Origin: Clostridia bacterium
Lineage (GTDB): Bacteria; Bacillota; Clostridia; Oscillospirales; Acutalibacteraceae
Reading direction: 5' to 3'
DNA: 64,000 nt
NCBI GenBank assembly: GCA_017466365.1
Contig: JAFTUG010000009.1
Span: 62,001-126,000, forward strand
Below, in pieces: positions 38,872 to 46,079 of the stretch. Under the pieces are notes generated by a model. It was not told the origin of the DNA. It did not search any database and was given only the letters and a program-made list of their open reading frames with translations. The position numbers and the translations under genes are program-made. Positions within the stretch are counted from its first letter, which is position 1. Each line of letters begins with the position of its first letter.

Positions 38872-39807
38872 ATGAAAAAAATCAAAATGACAACAAAAGA
38901 AACACTTACTTTTAAAGAGGGTTGCAATTTATATTTAGATAATTGCCGCCAGCGCAATTTGCGACAAGGAACGATTAATCACTACAAACAAAGCTATACA
39001 CAATTCTATAAATATTTCAATCCAGAAATGCCAATAGAAGAAATGACAAAAACAAAGTATAATGATTATGTAGTGTATTTAACAGAAACTTTAAATAATG
39101 ATGTTAGTGTTAATGCTTATTTACGAGATTTAATAACAACCTTGCATTTTCTAATGGATGAGGGCTATTTAGAAAGATTTAAAATGCAAGCAATTAAGGT
39201 TGACAAAACCGCAGTTGAAACATACACAGAAGAAGAATTAGCAAAGCTATTAAAAAAGCCAGATATTAAAAAGTGTAGTTTTGCAGAGTATCAAAGCTGG
39301 GTAATGACTTGTTTTCTTTTCTCTACTGGAGTGCGACAAAGAAGTTTAAATAATATTAAAATTTCCGATATAGATTTTGATAATAAATTCATTACTTTAA
39401 GAGTTACTAAAAATAGAAAAATTCTTGTAATACCTATGGAAAACGGGTTAAAAAATATCCTAACTGAATACTTGAAATACAGACAACATAAAAATACAGA
39501 CGAGTATTTGTTTACTAATATCTATGGGCAACAACTAACCAAAAGCACAGGTTATCATAGGCTTTATGAGTATAACAAAGCAAGAGGAGTAGAAACAACT
39601 GGGTTGCACCGATATAGACATACTTTTGCTAAACAATGGATATTAAACGGTGGCAATGTGGTTACATTATCTACACTTCTGGGGCATAGCAGTTTACAGA
39701 TTACCCAGAATTATATTAATTTGTTAGTTACAGATGTTAGTAAACAAGTTGAGGATATTTGTTTACTAGATAAATTTAGCGGAAAACAAAGAATAAAAAT
39801 GAGATAA
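38872..39807 (+). CDS. int: Tyrosine recombinase / phage integrase
   Basis: 311 residues. SAM-like N-terminal core-binding domain (about 12-105) and C-terminal catalytic domain with the Arg in STGVRQRSLNNI, the His-x-x-Arg in LHRYRHTFAKQW, and the nucleophile Tyr in LGHSSLQITQNYINLL. It catalyses integration and excision at the 26-bp core. The ATG at 38872 has TTGGAGG upstream; an earlier in-frame ATG lies in the hairpin. No in-frame TAG: all Gln codons are CAA or CAG, so it can be made with the host code. Confidence 0.95.
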   Translation: MKKIKMTTKETLTFKEGCNLYLDNCRQRNLRQGTINHYKQSYTQFYKYFNPEMPIEEMTKTKYNDYVVYLTETLNNDVSVNAYLRDLITTLHFLMDEGYLERFKMQAIKVDKTAVETYTEEELAKLLKKPDIKKCSFAEYQSWVMTCFLFSTGVRQRSLNNIKISDIDFDNKFITLRVTKNRKILVIPMENGLKNILTEYLKYRQHKNTDEYLFTNIYGQQLTKSTGYHRLYEYNKARGVETTGLHRYRHTFAKQWILNGGNVVTLSTLLGHSSLQITQNYINLLVTDVSKQVEDICLLDKFSGKQRIKMR

Positions 39808-39836
39808 AAAAATATAAAATTTTCTGCAAAAAAGTA

Positions 39837-39893
39837 TTGACATATCACTCAATGAGTGATATAATATAATCACAGTAAGGGAGATACTTACTG
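39837..39893 (+). promoter_or_regulatory. Consensus promoter with palindromic operator between -35 and -10
   Basis: TTGACA (39837-39842), 17 bases, TATAAT (39860-39865). The spacer is filled by TATCACTCA-A-TGAGTGATA (39843-39861), a perfect 9-bp inverted repeat, the classic position for a repressor operator. A leader hairpin CAGTAAG/CTTACTG follows at 39873-39893. Half-sites recur at 41173-41181 and 41197-41202. Confidence 0.88.
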
Positions 39894-39924
39894 AATATGC
39901 GGCAAGTGCAGAAAGGAGATTAAA

Positions 39925-40065
39925 ATGAGCGAAGAAATGAATGCTTGTGAATTACTTAAAGAAATTGCAGAAGAAAATCAAACAAGAAAAATTCTTGAAA
40001 TTCTTAACAACTGCAAAGACTTGGAAGAAGCAAAGGAAAAAATAAAAGCCTTACTTAATAAATAA
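39925..40065 (+). CDS. Small acidic helical phage protein
   Basis: 46 residues, mostly charged and helical (ELLKEIAEENQTRKILEIL, then an EEAKEKIKALL helix). GAAAGGAG precedes the ATG. It is the first gene after the operator-controlled promoter and has no in-frame TAG. Family not recognised; possibly a regulator or anti-repressor. Confidence 0.6.
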   Translation: MSEEMNACELLKEIAEENQTRKILEILNNCKDLEEAKEKIKALLNK

Positions 40066-40179
40066 GCAAGGCAAAGCAAAACACCAAAAGGGAGCGATAC
40101 TTGCCATCGCTTCCTACGGTAGTTATAGCATACCATAAAATAAATAAAAAGGCAAGAGAAAAAATAAGGTGTCAAAAAT

Positions 40180-40353
40180 ATGAATACTATTTTAGAATTA
40201 CGCCGTGCCGCAGGAATGACACAAAAAGCATTTGCAGAATATTTTGGTATTCCTAAAAGAACTATTGAACAATGGGAAGGTAACCAAAGAGAATGTAAAG
40301 AGTACATCATTGAATTGATGAAGTACAAACTTGAAAATGAAAACTTAATCTGA
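40180..40353 (+). CDS. Small helix-turn-helix (XRE/Cro-like) protein
   Basis: 57 residues. LELRRAAGMTQKAFAEYFGIPKRTIEQWE is a clear HTH; the rest is a short helix. It is transcribed from the operator promoter at 39837 and is the best candidate to bind the TATCACTCA palindrome, giving autoregulation or lysis/lysogeny control. No TAG codon; the stop is TGA. No larger CI-type repressor is visible. Confidence 0.72.
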   Translation: MNTILELRRAAGMTQKAFAEYFGIPKRTIEQWEGNQRECKEYIIELMKYKLENENLI

Positions 40354-40395
40354 AAAAAAGGGAAGTTGCAAAAGTGCAAACTTCCCTTTTTTCAT
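40352..40395. terminator. Bidirectional terminator between convergent phage genes
   Basis: AAAAAAGGGAAGTT and AACTTCCCTTTTTT arms around GCAAAAGTGCAA; T-runs on both strands. It stops both the HTH gene and the minus-strand pair. Confidence 0.9.
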
Positions 40396-40568
40396 CTTAA
40401 AATTTGAGCTACTTTTACTGCCGTTTCATATTCAAGCACATATTTAGCTACTGTATCACGGCTTCTGCGAAGCCTTTTAGCAACCTTGGTATAACTCCCT
40501 AATTGCTGATACAATTCCCACATTTTGCGCTTTTCTTTATTAGTAACTCTTGTGCCTTTTGCCGCCAT
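40392..40568 (-). CDS. Small HTH DNA-binding protein (recombinase-like HTH)
   Basis: 58 residues, very basic. LYQQLGSYTKVAKRLRRSRD is a helix-turn-helix of the resolvase/Hin type. Its ATG overlaps the TAA of the preceding gene (TAATGG), so it is translationally coupled. No in-frame TAG; the stop is TGA. Possible excisionase or regulator. Confidence 0.65.
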   Translation of the reverse strand: MAAKGTRVTNKEKRKMWELYQQLGSYTKVAKRLRRSRDTVAKYVLEYETAVKVAQILR

Positions 40569-40756
40569 TATTTCTTGGTGTGGAGATACTTGTCTGTATC
40601 AGACATTGCAGTTTCAAAAGCCTTTTTAATTCTTTCTACGGGCTTTACTGCTGTGCCGCCGTGCTTTGTAATAAGCTCGTTTTCTTTGTCGATTTTCTCA
40701 AAGAAATTCTTGGGAACTACGATTTCGTTTGTTTCCAAATCAAGTGTGATTTTCAT
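40568..40756 (-). CDS. Small phage protein with N-terminal beta hairpin
   Basis: 62 residues (MKITLDLETNEIVVPKNFFE ...). The start is similar to small proteins common in Firmicutes prophages that accompany excisionase-like genes; function unknown. AAGGAAGG precedes the ATG. It is the first gene of a two-gene minus-strand operon that runs against the other phage genes. Confidence 0.65.
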   Translation of the reverse strand: MKITLDLETNEIVVPKNFFEKIDKENELITKHGGTAVKPVERIKKAFETAMSDTDKYLHTKK

Positions 40757-40888
40757 TTTTTTACCTTCCTTTTTTTTGAAAAATTAGCATTATATCTGTA
40801 ATGCGGTAACAGTGTAGCATAAAATTTGAGTGTTTTTTTTTTTTAGAAAAAAGAGCGCAAAATTTAATGTTTTTTGTATAAAACAAGC

Positions 40889-40983
40889 GGAAACTGCATA
40901 GAAAATTAGCGAAAATGAATATTCCTAACGAAAACTGCATATCAACTAACAAAAACTGCATAAAACCAAAAGAAAACTGCATA
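40889..40983. repeat. Iteron-like direct repeats (GAAAACTGCATA)
   Basis: GAAAACTGCATA or one-base variants start at 40889, 40930, 40951 and 40972, with a degenerate unit near 40911, giving about a 21-base period (two helical turns). This is the typical layout of an initiator- or repressor-binding array. An open frame of 94 codons (40915-41199) overlaps, but it has no ribosome binding site and its 7-residue repeat simply follows the DNA period. Confidence 0.7.
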
Positions 40984-41490
40984 AATATAGTGAAAATCAG
41001 CGCAAAAGTGCAAAAAAATCTTGATTACCGAAAGAAATACTATATTAATTCAGTAAATTTTAAAATTTTGCTGAAAAAATTAGAGGAATTATTTAAAAAA
41101 GTTACTTGTATATGTAGCCAAAAGAATAGAAGGAATGAAGGTATAGAAAACCGCCTTAAAGGGTTAATAGGGTATCACTCAGCCGATATAGATAAATGAG
41201 TGCGAGAGAAGCAGACTTGTTTTAAACTTCCCTTCTGCGCTCGTCAGAACAGTATCTAAAACTGTTAGTGTGGGATAACACTATAAAAGTTGGGGAGGAA
41301 ATACGCAGAGATAACAAGGGCTAAATGAGTTATCTATTCCAGAAGGAAAAAGAACTGCTTTAGCAGTTATAACTGGTAGTAGTGTAAATAAAATGTGTGC
41401 GGCTCTCCGATGCTTTGGGCAAAAAAGGAAAATCGTATAGAAGCTACTTTGATATATAATGAGGAACTCTGGGGGGGCTATGCGGGCTTT

Positions 41491-41516
41491 AAAAATCCCC
41501 TTCGGGGCTTTTTAAA
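41491..41516 (+). terminator. Internal terminator in the leader
   Basis: AAAAATCCCC-TTC-GGGGCTTTTT; the stem contains one mismatch and ends in a T-run. Confidence 0.75.
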
Positions 41517-41858
41517 TCCCTTTGGAGTTGCGCAAGCGCAACTCAAAAATTCAAAAGTGAAGTAATAGCCAAAAGCAAAAGAGAAGTAGAAGCAAGTGCG
41601 CAAGCCGCAATTAACCGATACTTTAACGGCTTTTGGGCAGAAATTTTTAGAGATATATATAACAAACTTTACTTACTATTGGAGAGGTAAAAAACACTCT
41701 CAATATCTAGTAATGGATATAATCAATTAATCAATGGTGCGGCGCTCAACCGTTCCTTAACCAAAAATTGGGCAACGCAGGAAAACTAATCAAAAAGAGT
41801 TTTCATAATACTATGCAAGGAATACTAAATTTTCCTAATGCTATATTTTTCTCCTTTG

Positions 41859-41897
41859 GTGGGGTGGCTAGATGCCAGCCGCCCCACATATATTTTT
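41859..41897 (+). terminator. Terminator/attenuator just before the first recoded gene
   Basis: GTGGGGTGGCT (41859-41869) pairs without gaps to AGCCGCCCCAC (41877-41887) around a 7-base loop, followed by ATATATTTTTA. Reading past it would be needed to express the recoded operon from an upstream promoter. Confidence 0.75.
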
Positions 41898-41940
41898 ATG
41901 GAGAAGGTTAACAACATTAACAAAATAGGAGTGATTATAA

Positions 41941-42087
41941 ATGGCAACTAAAACAGAGAGTGTAGCAATTAAGGTTACGCCAGAAGAAAAAGAATTAATT
42001 AAGAAATTAGCAGAAAATGCTGATATGACAGTATCAAAGTATTTATACAAAGTTATATAGGGGGTATTAAACAATGAGAGATATTAA
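41941..42087 (+). CDS. Small ribbon-helix-helix-type protein (one TAG codon)
   Basis: 48 residues with TAG read as Gln: VAIKVTPEEKELIKKLAE and MTVSKYLYKVI match RHH proteins such as plasmid mobilisation or Arc-like regulators. TAG at 42058-42060 would end it at codon 39; read through, it continues QGVLNNERY to TAA. AGGAGTG precedes the ATG. It is the first gene of the recoded block. Confidence 0.7.
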
Positions 42088-42538
42088 AGGATATGAGGGC
42101 TTATATGCCGTTACTAGTTGCGGAAAAGTATGGAGTTACCGCAGTTAGAAATTTTTGAAACCAGCAGATAATGGACACGGTTACTTATCTTTAGTGCTTA
42201 TTAAAGACGGAATAAAGAAACATTACAGAGTGCATAGGTTAGTAGCAGAAGCTTATTTAGGTGAAGCACAAGGAAGAGATGTTAACCACAAAGATAGTTG
42301 CAGGAGTAATAATAATATTAACAACTTGGAATATGTAACTAGAAAAGAAAACTGCAAACTAGCTAATATGAGTGGTAGAACTGGCAAAGTAAAAGTTATT
42401 TGTGTTGAAACTGGCGCAATATATGAAAGTTAGGCAGAAGCCACAAGAGAAACGGGAATAGGAAGATACAATATTAGTAATTGTATAACTGGAAAACAGA
42501 AAACCGCAGGCGGTTATCATTGGGAGTGTGTAGAATGA
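42074..42538 (+). CDS. HNH homing endonuclease (NUMOD4-HNH-NUMOD1), two TAG codons
   Basis: 154 residues with TAG as Gln. NUMOD4 (1-55: IKGYEGLYAVTSCGKVWSYR), HNH core (YRVHRLVAEAYLG, VNHKDSCRSNNNINNLEYVT) and NUMOD1 (about 100-150, ending KQKTAGGYHWE). TAG at 42146-42148 lies within NUMOD4, and TAG at 42431-42433 falls in the NUMOD1 start (YES-Q-AEATRETGIG), where family members have similar polar residues. Its start overlaps the preceding gene. Such nucleases nick DNA near their own insertion site. Confidence 0.88.
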
Positions 42539-42972
42539 ATAGCGGTGCAATAGGTAGGGTTGGTGAATTACTCTTTTAGGAGATAATGGAAAACGGCGGC
42601 TATACTGTAGAAGATGTTAGCGGCAATAGTGAATACTGGTATAGAGATATTGATTTTTTAGTTACTTCTCCATATAGCGGTTTAACAAAATCATTTGAGG
42701 TTAAATGGGATAGCCGCATTAATAAAACTGGTAACTTATTTTTAGAGATAGCCAGCGCAAACAGTAAAGGCGGTAAAGGCTGGTTTAAGTTCTGCGAAGC
42801 TGACTATATAGCATACGGAGATGCGGCAAGCCGCAAGTTTTATGTTATTCCACTTCTGGAACTTAAAGAGAGAGTAGCGCAGTTGCCGCAGAGATAGGCA
42901 AGATGCGGCTAGGAAAGTATAGGTTTATTAGTATCATTAAATGATATTAAAGATATTATAAAAATTATATAA
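42535..42972 (+). CDS. PD-(D/E)XK-type nuclease, three TAG codons
   Basis: 145 residues with TAG as Gln. GRVGELLFQEIMENGGYTVEDV, YRDIDFLVTSP and SFEVKWDSRI provide the Asp ... Glu-x-Lys pattern of restriction-like or Holliday-junction-type nucleases; exact class uncertain. TAGs at 42577, 42895 and 42910. In the standard code only a fragment could be made. The start overlaps the HNH stop (GAATGA). Confidence 0.75.
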
Positions 42973-42984
42973 GGGGGAATTACA

Positions 42985-43164
42985 ATGGCAATTATTTTAA
43001 TTTTATTATGGTGGGTATTAGTTTAGTTATCTGCTCCTACTTGGTGCTTTGTGCTTCTGGCGGTGGTAGCTTTTCTAAAATGCCTAGATGCTTTTATAGA
43101 AGCAATAAAAACAGTAATAGAAGCATACGACAAAAAACTAATTGAAAAGGCAAATAAGAAATAA
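42985..43164 (+). CDS. Small membrane protein (one TAG codon)
   Basis: 59 residues. Hydrophobic stretch from residue 2 to about 36 (ILILLWWVL-Q-LSAPTWCFVLLAVVAFL) followed by a charged helix. TAG at 43024-43026 lies within the membrane segment. AAGGGGG precedes the ATG. Unknown; it could be a superinfection-exclusion or holin-like protein. Confidence 0.6.
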
Positions 43165-43179
43165 GGGGGCGGCGCAATT

Positions 43180-43332
43180 ATGCAGGATTATTTAAAGGAA
43201 TTTAGAGAAAAACTCAATTTAAAGGATAAGTTTGATTAGGCTTTACTTCTGGATACAATGTTATTCATTGCAGAAGCAGAACAGAGAAAAAAGGGCAATA
43301 ACAATAAATCAAGCAGTAACAAAAGTAACTAA
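43180..43332 (+). CDS. Small helical phage protein (one TAG codon)
   Basis: 50 residues, charged helices (YLKEFREKLNLKDKFD-Q-ALLLD ...) and an Asn/Ser/Lys-rich tail. TAG at 43237-43239. AAGGGGGCGG precedes the ATG. Family not recognised. Confidence 0.5.
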
Positions 43333-43347
43333 TAATAGAGGCTAAAT

Positions 43348-43380
43348 GGGTATAGCGGCGGCGCTATGCCCTTTTTCTTT
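43348..43380 (+). terminator. Terminator at the end of the early recoded cluster
   Basis: GGGTATAGCG and CGCTATGCCC pair (one G-T) around a short GCGG-type loop, followed by TTTTTCTTTT. It separates the small genes from the packaging genes. Confidence 0.88.
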
Positions 43381-43453
43381 TGGAACTAAAGTTATAGAGA
43401 GAATAGCAAAATACTTTACTTATATAAAGAAGAAATAATAAGGCGGTGAGAAT

Positions 43454-43798
43454 ATGGCTAGAACAATTACAACTAAACAAAGAGCGGCGCTGGAAATGCT
43501 TACTTCTGGCAAAGGTTACACTTTTAAAGAGATAGCCGAAACAGTAGGAGTTAATGTAAAGACACTTTATGACTGGCGCAATAACCCCGATTATACCCTG
43601 TTTCAAGACGAGCTAAAGCGCATAAATGATGCACGCTGGCAAGCGGCAGAAGATGCGGCTAGAGAGGGCGCAATAAACCTATGTAGGGAAGGTAATTAGA
43701 AAATGATAGAATTTGTATTAAAGAACTGCGGCTACAACCCTACAAGCAAAGTAGAGGCAGATGTAACACTTGATACAGTAATTGAAATTACGGAATAA
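43454..43798 (+). CDS. terS: Terminase small subunit (phBC6A51-type HTH), one TAG codon
   Basis: 114 residues with TAG as Gln. An N-terminal HTH (TFKEIAETVGVNVKTLYDWRNN), a central helical segment, then CREGN-Q-KMIEFVLKNCGYNP. TAG at 43697-43699 falls at a position in the GNxKMIEFVLK block that normally carries Gln, and the coding frame resumes with the conserved end of the family. It recognises the packaging site. AGGCGGTGAG precedes the ATG. Confidence 0.88.
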
Positions 43799-43813
43799 AA
43801 GGAGTAGATAGAA

Positions 43814-44503
43814 ATGGCTAAAACAAATACAGGATTAGTAGCATACGCAAAAGCGCAATTAGGTTTACCTTATTGGTACGGCACTTTTGGATAGACGGCA
43901 ACAGAAGCGCTTTATAAAGCAAAGGCTAAACAATATCCCAGTAGATACAAGCGCTCTAATTATAATCAAGGCTGGGCGCACTAGTACGGCGCAAGAGTAC
44001 ACGATTGTGTAGGACTTATTAAGGGGTATTTATGGAGTGATACTCCTACAAGCGCTCCTAAATACAAGGCGGCGCAGGATTTAAGCGCTGACGGAATGAT
44101 TAAGGCTTGCAAGAGAAAAGGCGCTATAAAAACAATGCCAGAAGTTGTAGGGCTTTTGGTACATTACAAAGGACATATAGGGGTATATATCGGTAACGGC
44201 TATGTAATTGAAGCAAGGGGGCATAATTACGGAGTTGTAAAGACAAAGTTAAGCGATAGAGGCTGGACTAGCTGGGGCTATTGCCCTTTTATCACTTATG
44301 CAACCGCCGCAAATTACTTTAAAAAGTGTGATGCTAAATATACTTCTATTGTTGATGCTCTTGGTAGTATCGGAGTTAATAGCTCTTTTAGTTATAGATT
44401 AAAGATAGCTGGTGCTAATGGAATTAAAGGATATGTAGGAACGGCGCAACAGAACATTAAATTATTAACCCTTCTAAAGCAAGGCAAGTTAATTAAGCCT
44501 TAA
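43814..44503 (+). CDS. Endolysin, NlpC/P60-like cell wall hydrolase, two TAG codons
   Basis: 229 residues with TAG as Gln. YWYGTFG-Q-TATEALYKAKAKQYP, then H-Q-YGARVHDCVGLIKGYLW with the catalytic Cys, and HIGVYIGNGYVIEARGH with the catalytic His. The C-terminal part (about 165-229) is probably a wall-binding or peptidoglycan-binding module. TAGs at 43892 and 43982. It is placed between the two terminase genes rather than beside the holin, which is unusual. AAGGAG precedes the ATG. Confidence 0.87.
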
Positions 44504-44519
44504 CAGGAGTTAATAAACA

Positions 44520-45758
44520 ATGGCAGTTACACTAAAACTTGATAAATCTATATTTGTTCCTAAATACTATCCTTTATTGTTTAACTATTCGCATAGGTGG
44601 GAAATTTATATGGGTAGCGCTGGCTCTGCTAAATCCTACTTTATAACACAAAAGATAATTGCTAGATGCTGGAACGAGCCTATAAAAGTTTTAGTTTGCC
44701 GCAGAACTGCTACAACTATTAGAAACACTTGTTTTAGCTTGTTTAAGGATATACTAACCAAATGGCGGCTATATCCGCAGTATGTGAAGATAAGGGAAAC
44801 AGATTTTAATATTAAATTCCCTAATGGCTCTGAAATTATCTTTAGTGGGCTTGATGAAGAAACAAAACTATTAAGCCTTAATAATATAGGTTGCATTTTT
44901 ATAGAGGAAGCATTTGAAGTGCCAAAGCCAATAGTAGAGTAGTTAAACCTACGATTAAGAGGCACTACCCAGAATAAGCAAATTATAATGGCTTTTAACC
45001 CTATTAGCAAAAACCATTGGCTTTATGATTTCTGCGAGAAAGAGCCGCCGCAGAGTTTTATATACATACATAGCACATATAAAGATAACCCTTTTCTAGA
45101 TGAAGAAAATAGAAAAGCATTAGAGGAAATGCGCACCAGAAACCCCAGTAAATATAGGGTTTATGGCTTGGGTGAATGGGGAGTAGATGTAGAGGGGCTA
45201 GTAATTACCAACTGGCGCACAGAAGAATTTAACCCTATGGAGTTAGCGGCTCTTGGATATGAACATAGAGCAGGAATGGATTTAGGCTGGGTAGATAAAA
45301 GCGCAATTATTAATACTCTTTATGACAGAGCAAATAAAACTATATATGTATTTGATGAATTTTATAAAAGCGGTTGCCAGTTATCGGAACTTGCTACGGC
45401 TCTAAAAGATATGTAGCTAACAAAAACAAAAGTATATGTAGATGCCGCAGAAGCACGAAGTATAGCCTACTTCAAGCAAGAAGGGTTAAGGGCAGAAGCC
45501 TGTAAAAAGGGTGCAGGAAGTGTTAAAGCTGGTTTAATGTTCCTGCAAGATTGCCTAATAATAGTACACCCTAATTGTAAAAACTTTATTATGGAATTAG
45601 AAAACTTTAGCTATATAAAGAGCAAGCAAACAGGAGAATTTACAGAAGATACTACACACGAATATTCGCACGCAATAGATGCTTGCAGATATGGATATAG
45701 TGATATTTACACACAACAGAAATTAAAAACTATAAATAAATCTACACTAAATTTATAA
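44520..45758 (+). CDS. terL: Terminase large subunit, two TAG codons
   Basis: 412 residues with TAG as Gln. ATPase Walker A GSAGSAKSY (32-40), Walker B IGCIFIEEAFE (about 124-134), motif AFNPISKNHWLY, and RNase-H-like nuclease residues in AGMDLGWVDKSA and VYVDAAEARS, with the last acid in HEYSHAIDACRYG. TAG at 44940-44942 sits in IVE-Q-LNLRLRG, where Terminase_3 proteins nearly always have Gln. The other TAG is at 45414. It packages DNA into the prohead. CAGGAG precedes the ATG. Confidence 0.95.
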
Positions 45759-45772
45759 ATGGGGGTAGAAAG

Positions 45773-46069
45773 ATGATTGAATATTTATATAACGCAATAG
45801 TTGCCAGCGCTGAAACAGATATAGAGATAGTAGCAAAGGTAACAAGCGCAGAGGGCGCACCGATTAATAGTAATTGCAACCTAGTATTATACGATAATGA
45901 CGGCGCAGAAAAATATATTGTTAATGGTGAAACAGTAGATACTAATGGCTACTGGCGCTTTGTCATTCCAGCCGATGAAACAAGGGGTAAAAAGAACAGT
46001 AGATTATTTTACTGCATTAGAGAAGGTAATAAACCACTTTGTTTTAAAGAGCCTGTTTATTTGATGTGA
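45773..46069 (+). CDS. Phage beta-domain protein, likely tail/baseplate accessory
   Basis: 98 residues, all beta-type, with an Ig-like or BppU-N-like look (TDIEIVAKVTSAEGAPIN ... YWRFVIPADETRGKKNSRLFY). No TAG. The stop is TGA. It sits before the tail-fibre-like gene between terminase and portal. Function inferred from context only. Confidence 0.6.
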   Translation: MIEYLYNAIVASAETDIEIVAKVTSAEGAPINSNCNLVLYDNDGAEKYIVNGETVDTNGYWRFVIPADETRGKKNSRLFYCIREGNKPLCFKEPVYLM

Positions 46070-46079
46070 GGTGTTATAA

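Larger units (their letters stand above)
41140..41940 (+). other. Long structured non-coding leader before the recoded genes
   Basis: No convincing gene under either code. Hairpins in order: CAGAA/TTCTG (41233-41249), ACAGT/ACTGT with loop ATCTAAA (41249-41265), TAGTGT/ACACTA (41266-41283), AACTGC/GCAGTT near 41353-41368, a terminator at 41491, a perfect GAGTTGCGC-AA-GCGCAACTC palindrome (41525-41544), and an 11-bp hairpin at 41859. Operator half-sites TATCACTCA (41173) and TGAGTG (41197) stand at its start. It may carry a leader RNA subject to antitermination. Confidence 0.55.

Noticed and set aside
40761-40982. A minus-strand 73-codon frame over the iterons
   Set aside because: Its MQF repeats are the reverse of the same DNA repeat, and there is no supporting ribosome binding site.
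40889-40983. CRISPR array
   Set aside because: Repeats of 12 bases with only about 9-base gaps and no cas genes; iteron-like instead.
40915-41199. A 94-codon gene over the iterons
   Set aside because: No ribosome binding site, low-complexity repeat that follows the DNA period, and no family resemblance; possible but unsupported.
41227-41298. A canonical suppressor tRNA annotation
   Set aside because: The anticodon arm looks right, but the T loop motif, D-loop GG and a proper T stem are missing; I report it only as a hypothesis.
41493-41690. An open frame with protein-like end (EVIAKSKREVEASAQ...)
   Set aside because: It contains no ATG, GTG or TTG start in a useful place and overlaps a terminator and a perfect palindrome.
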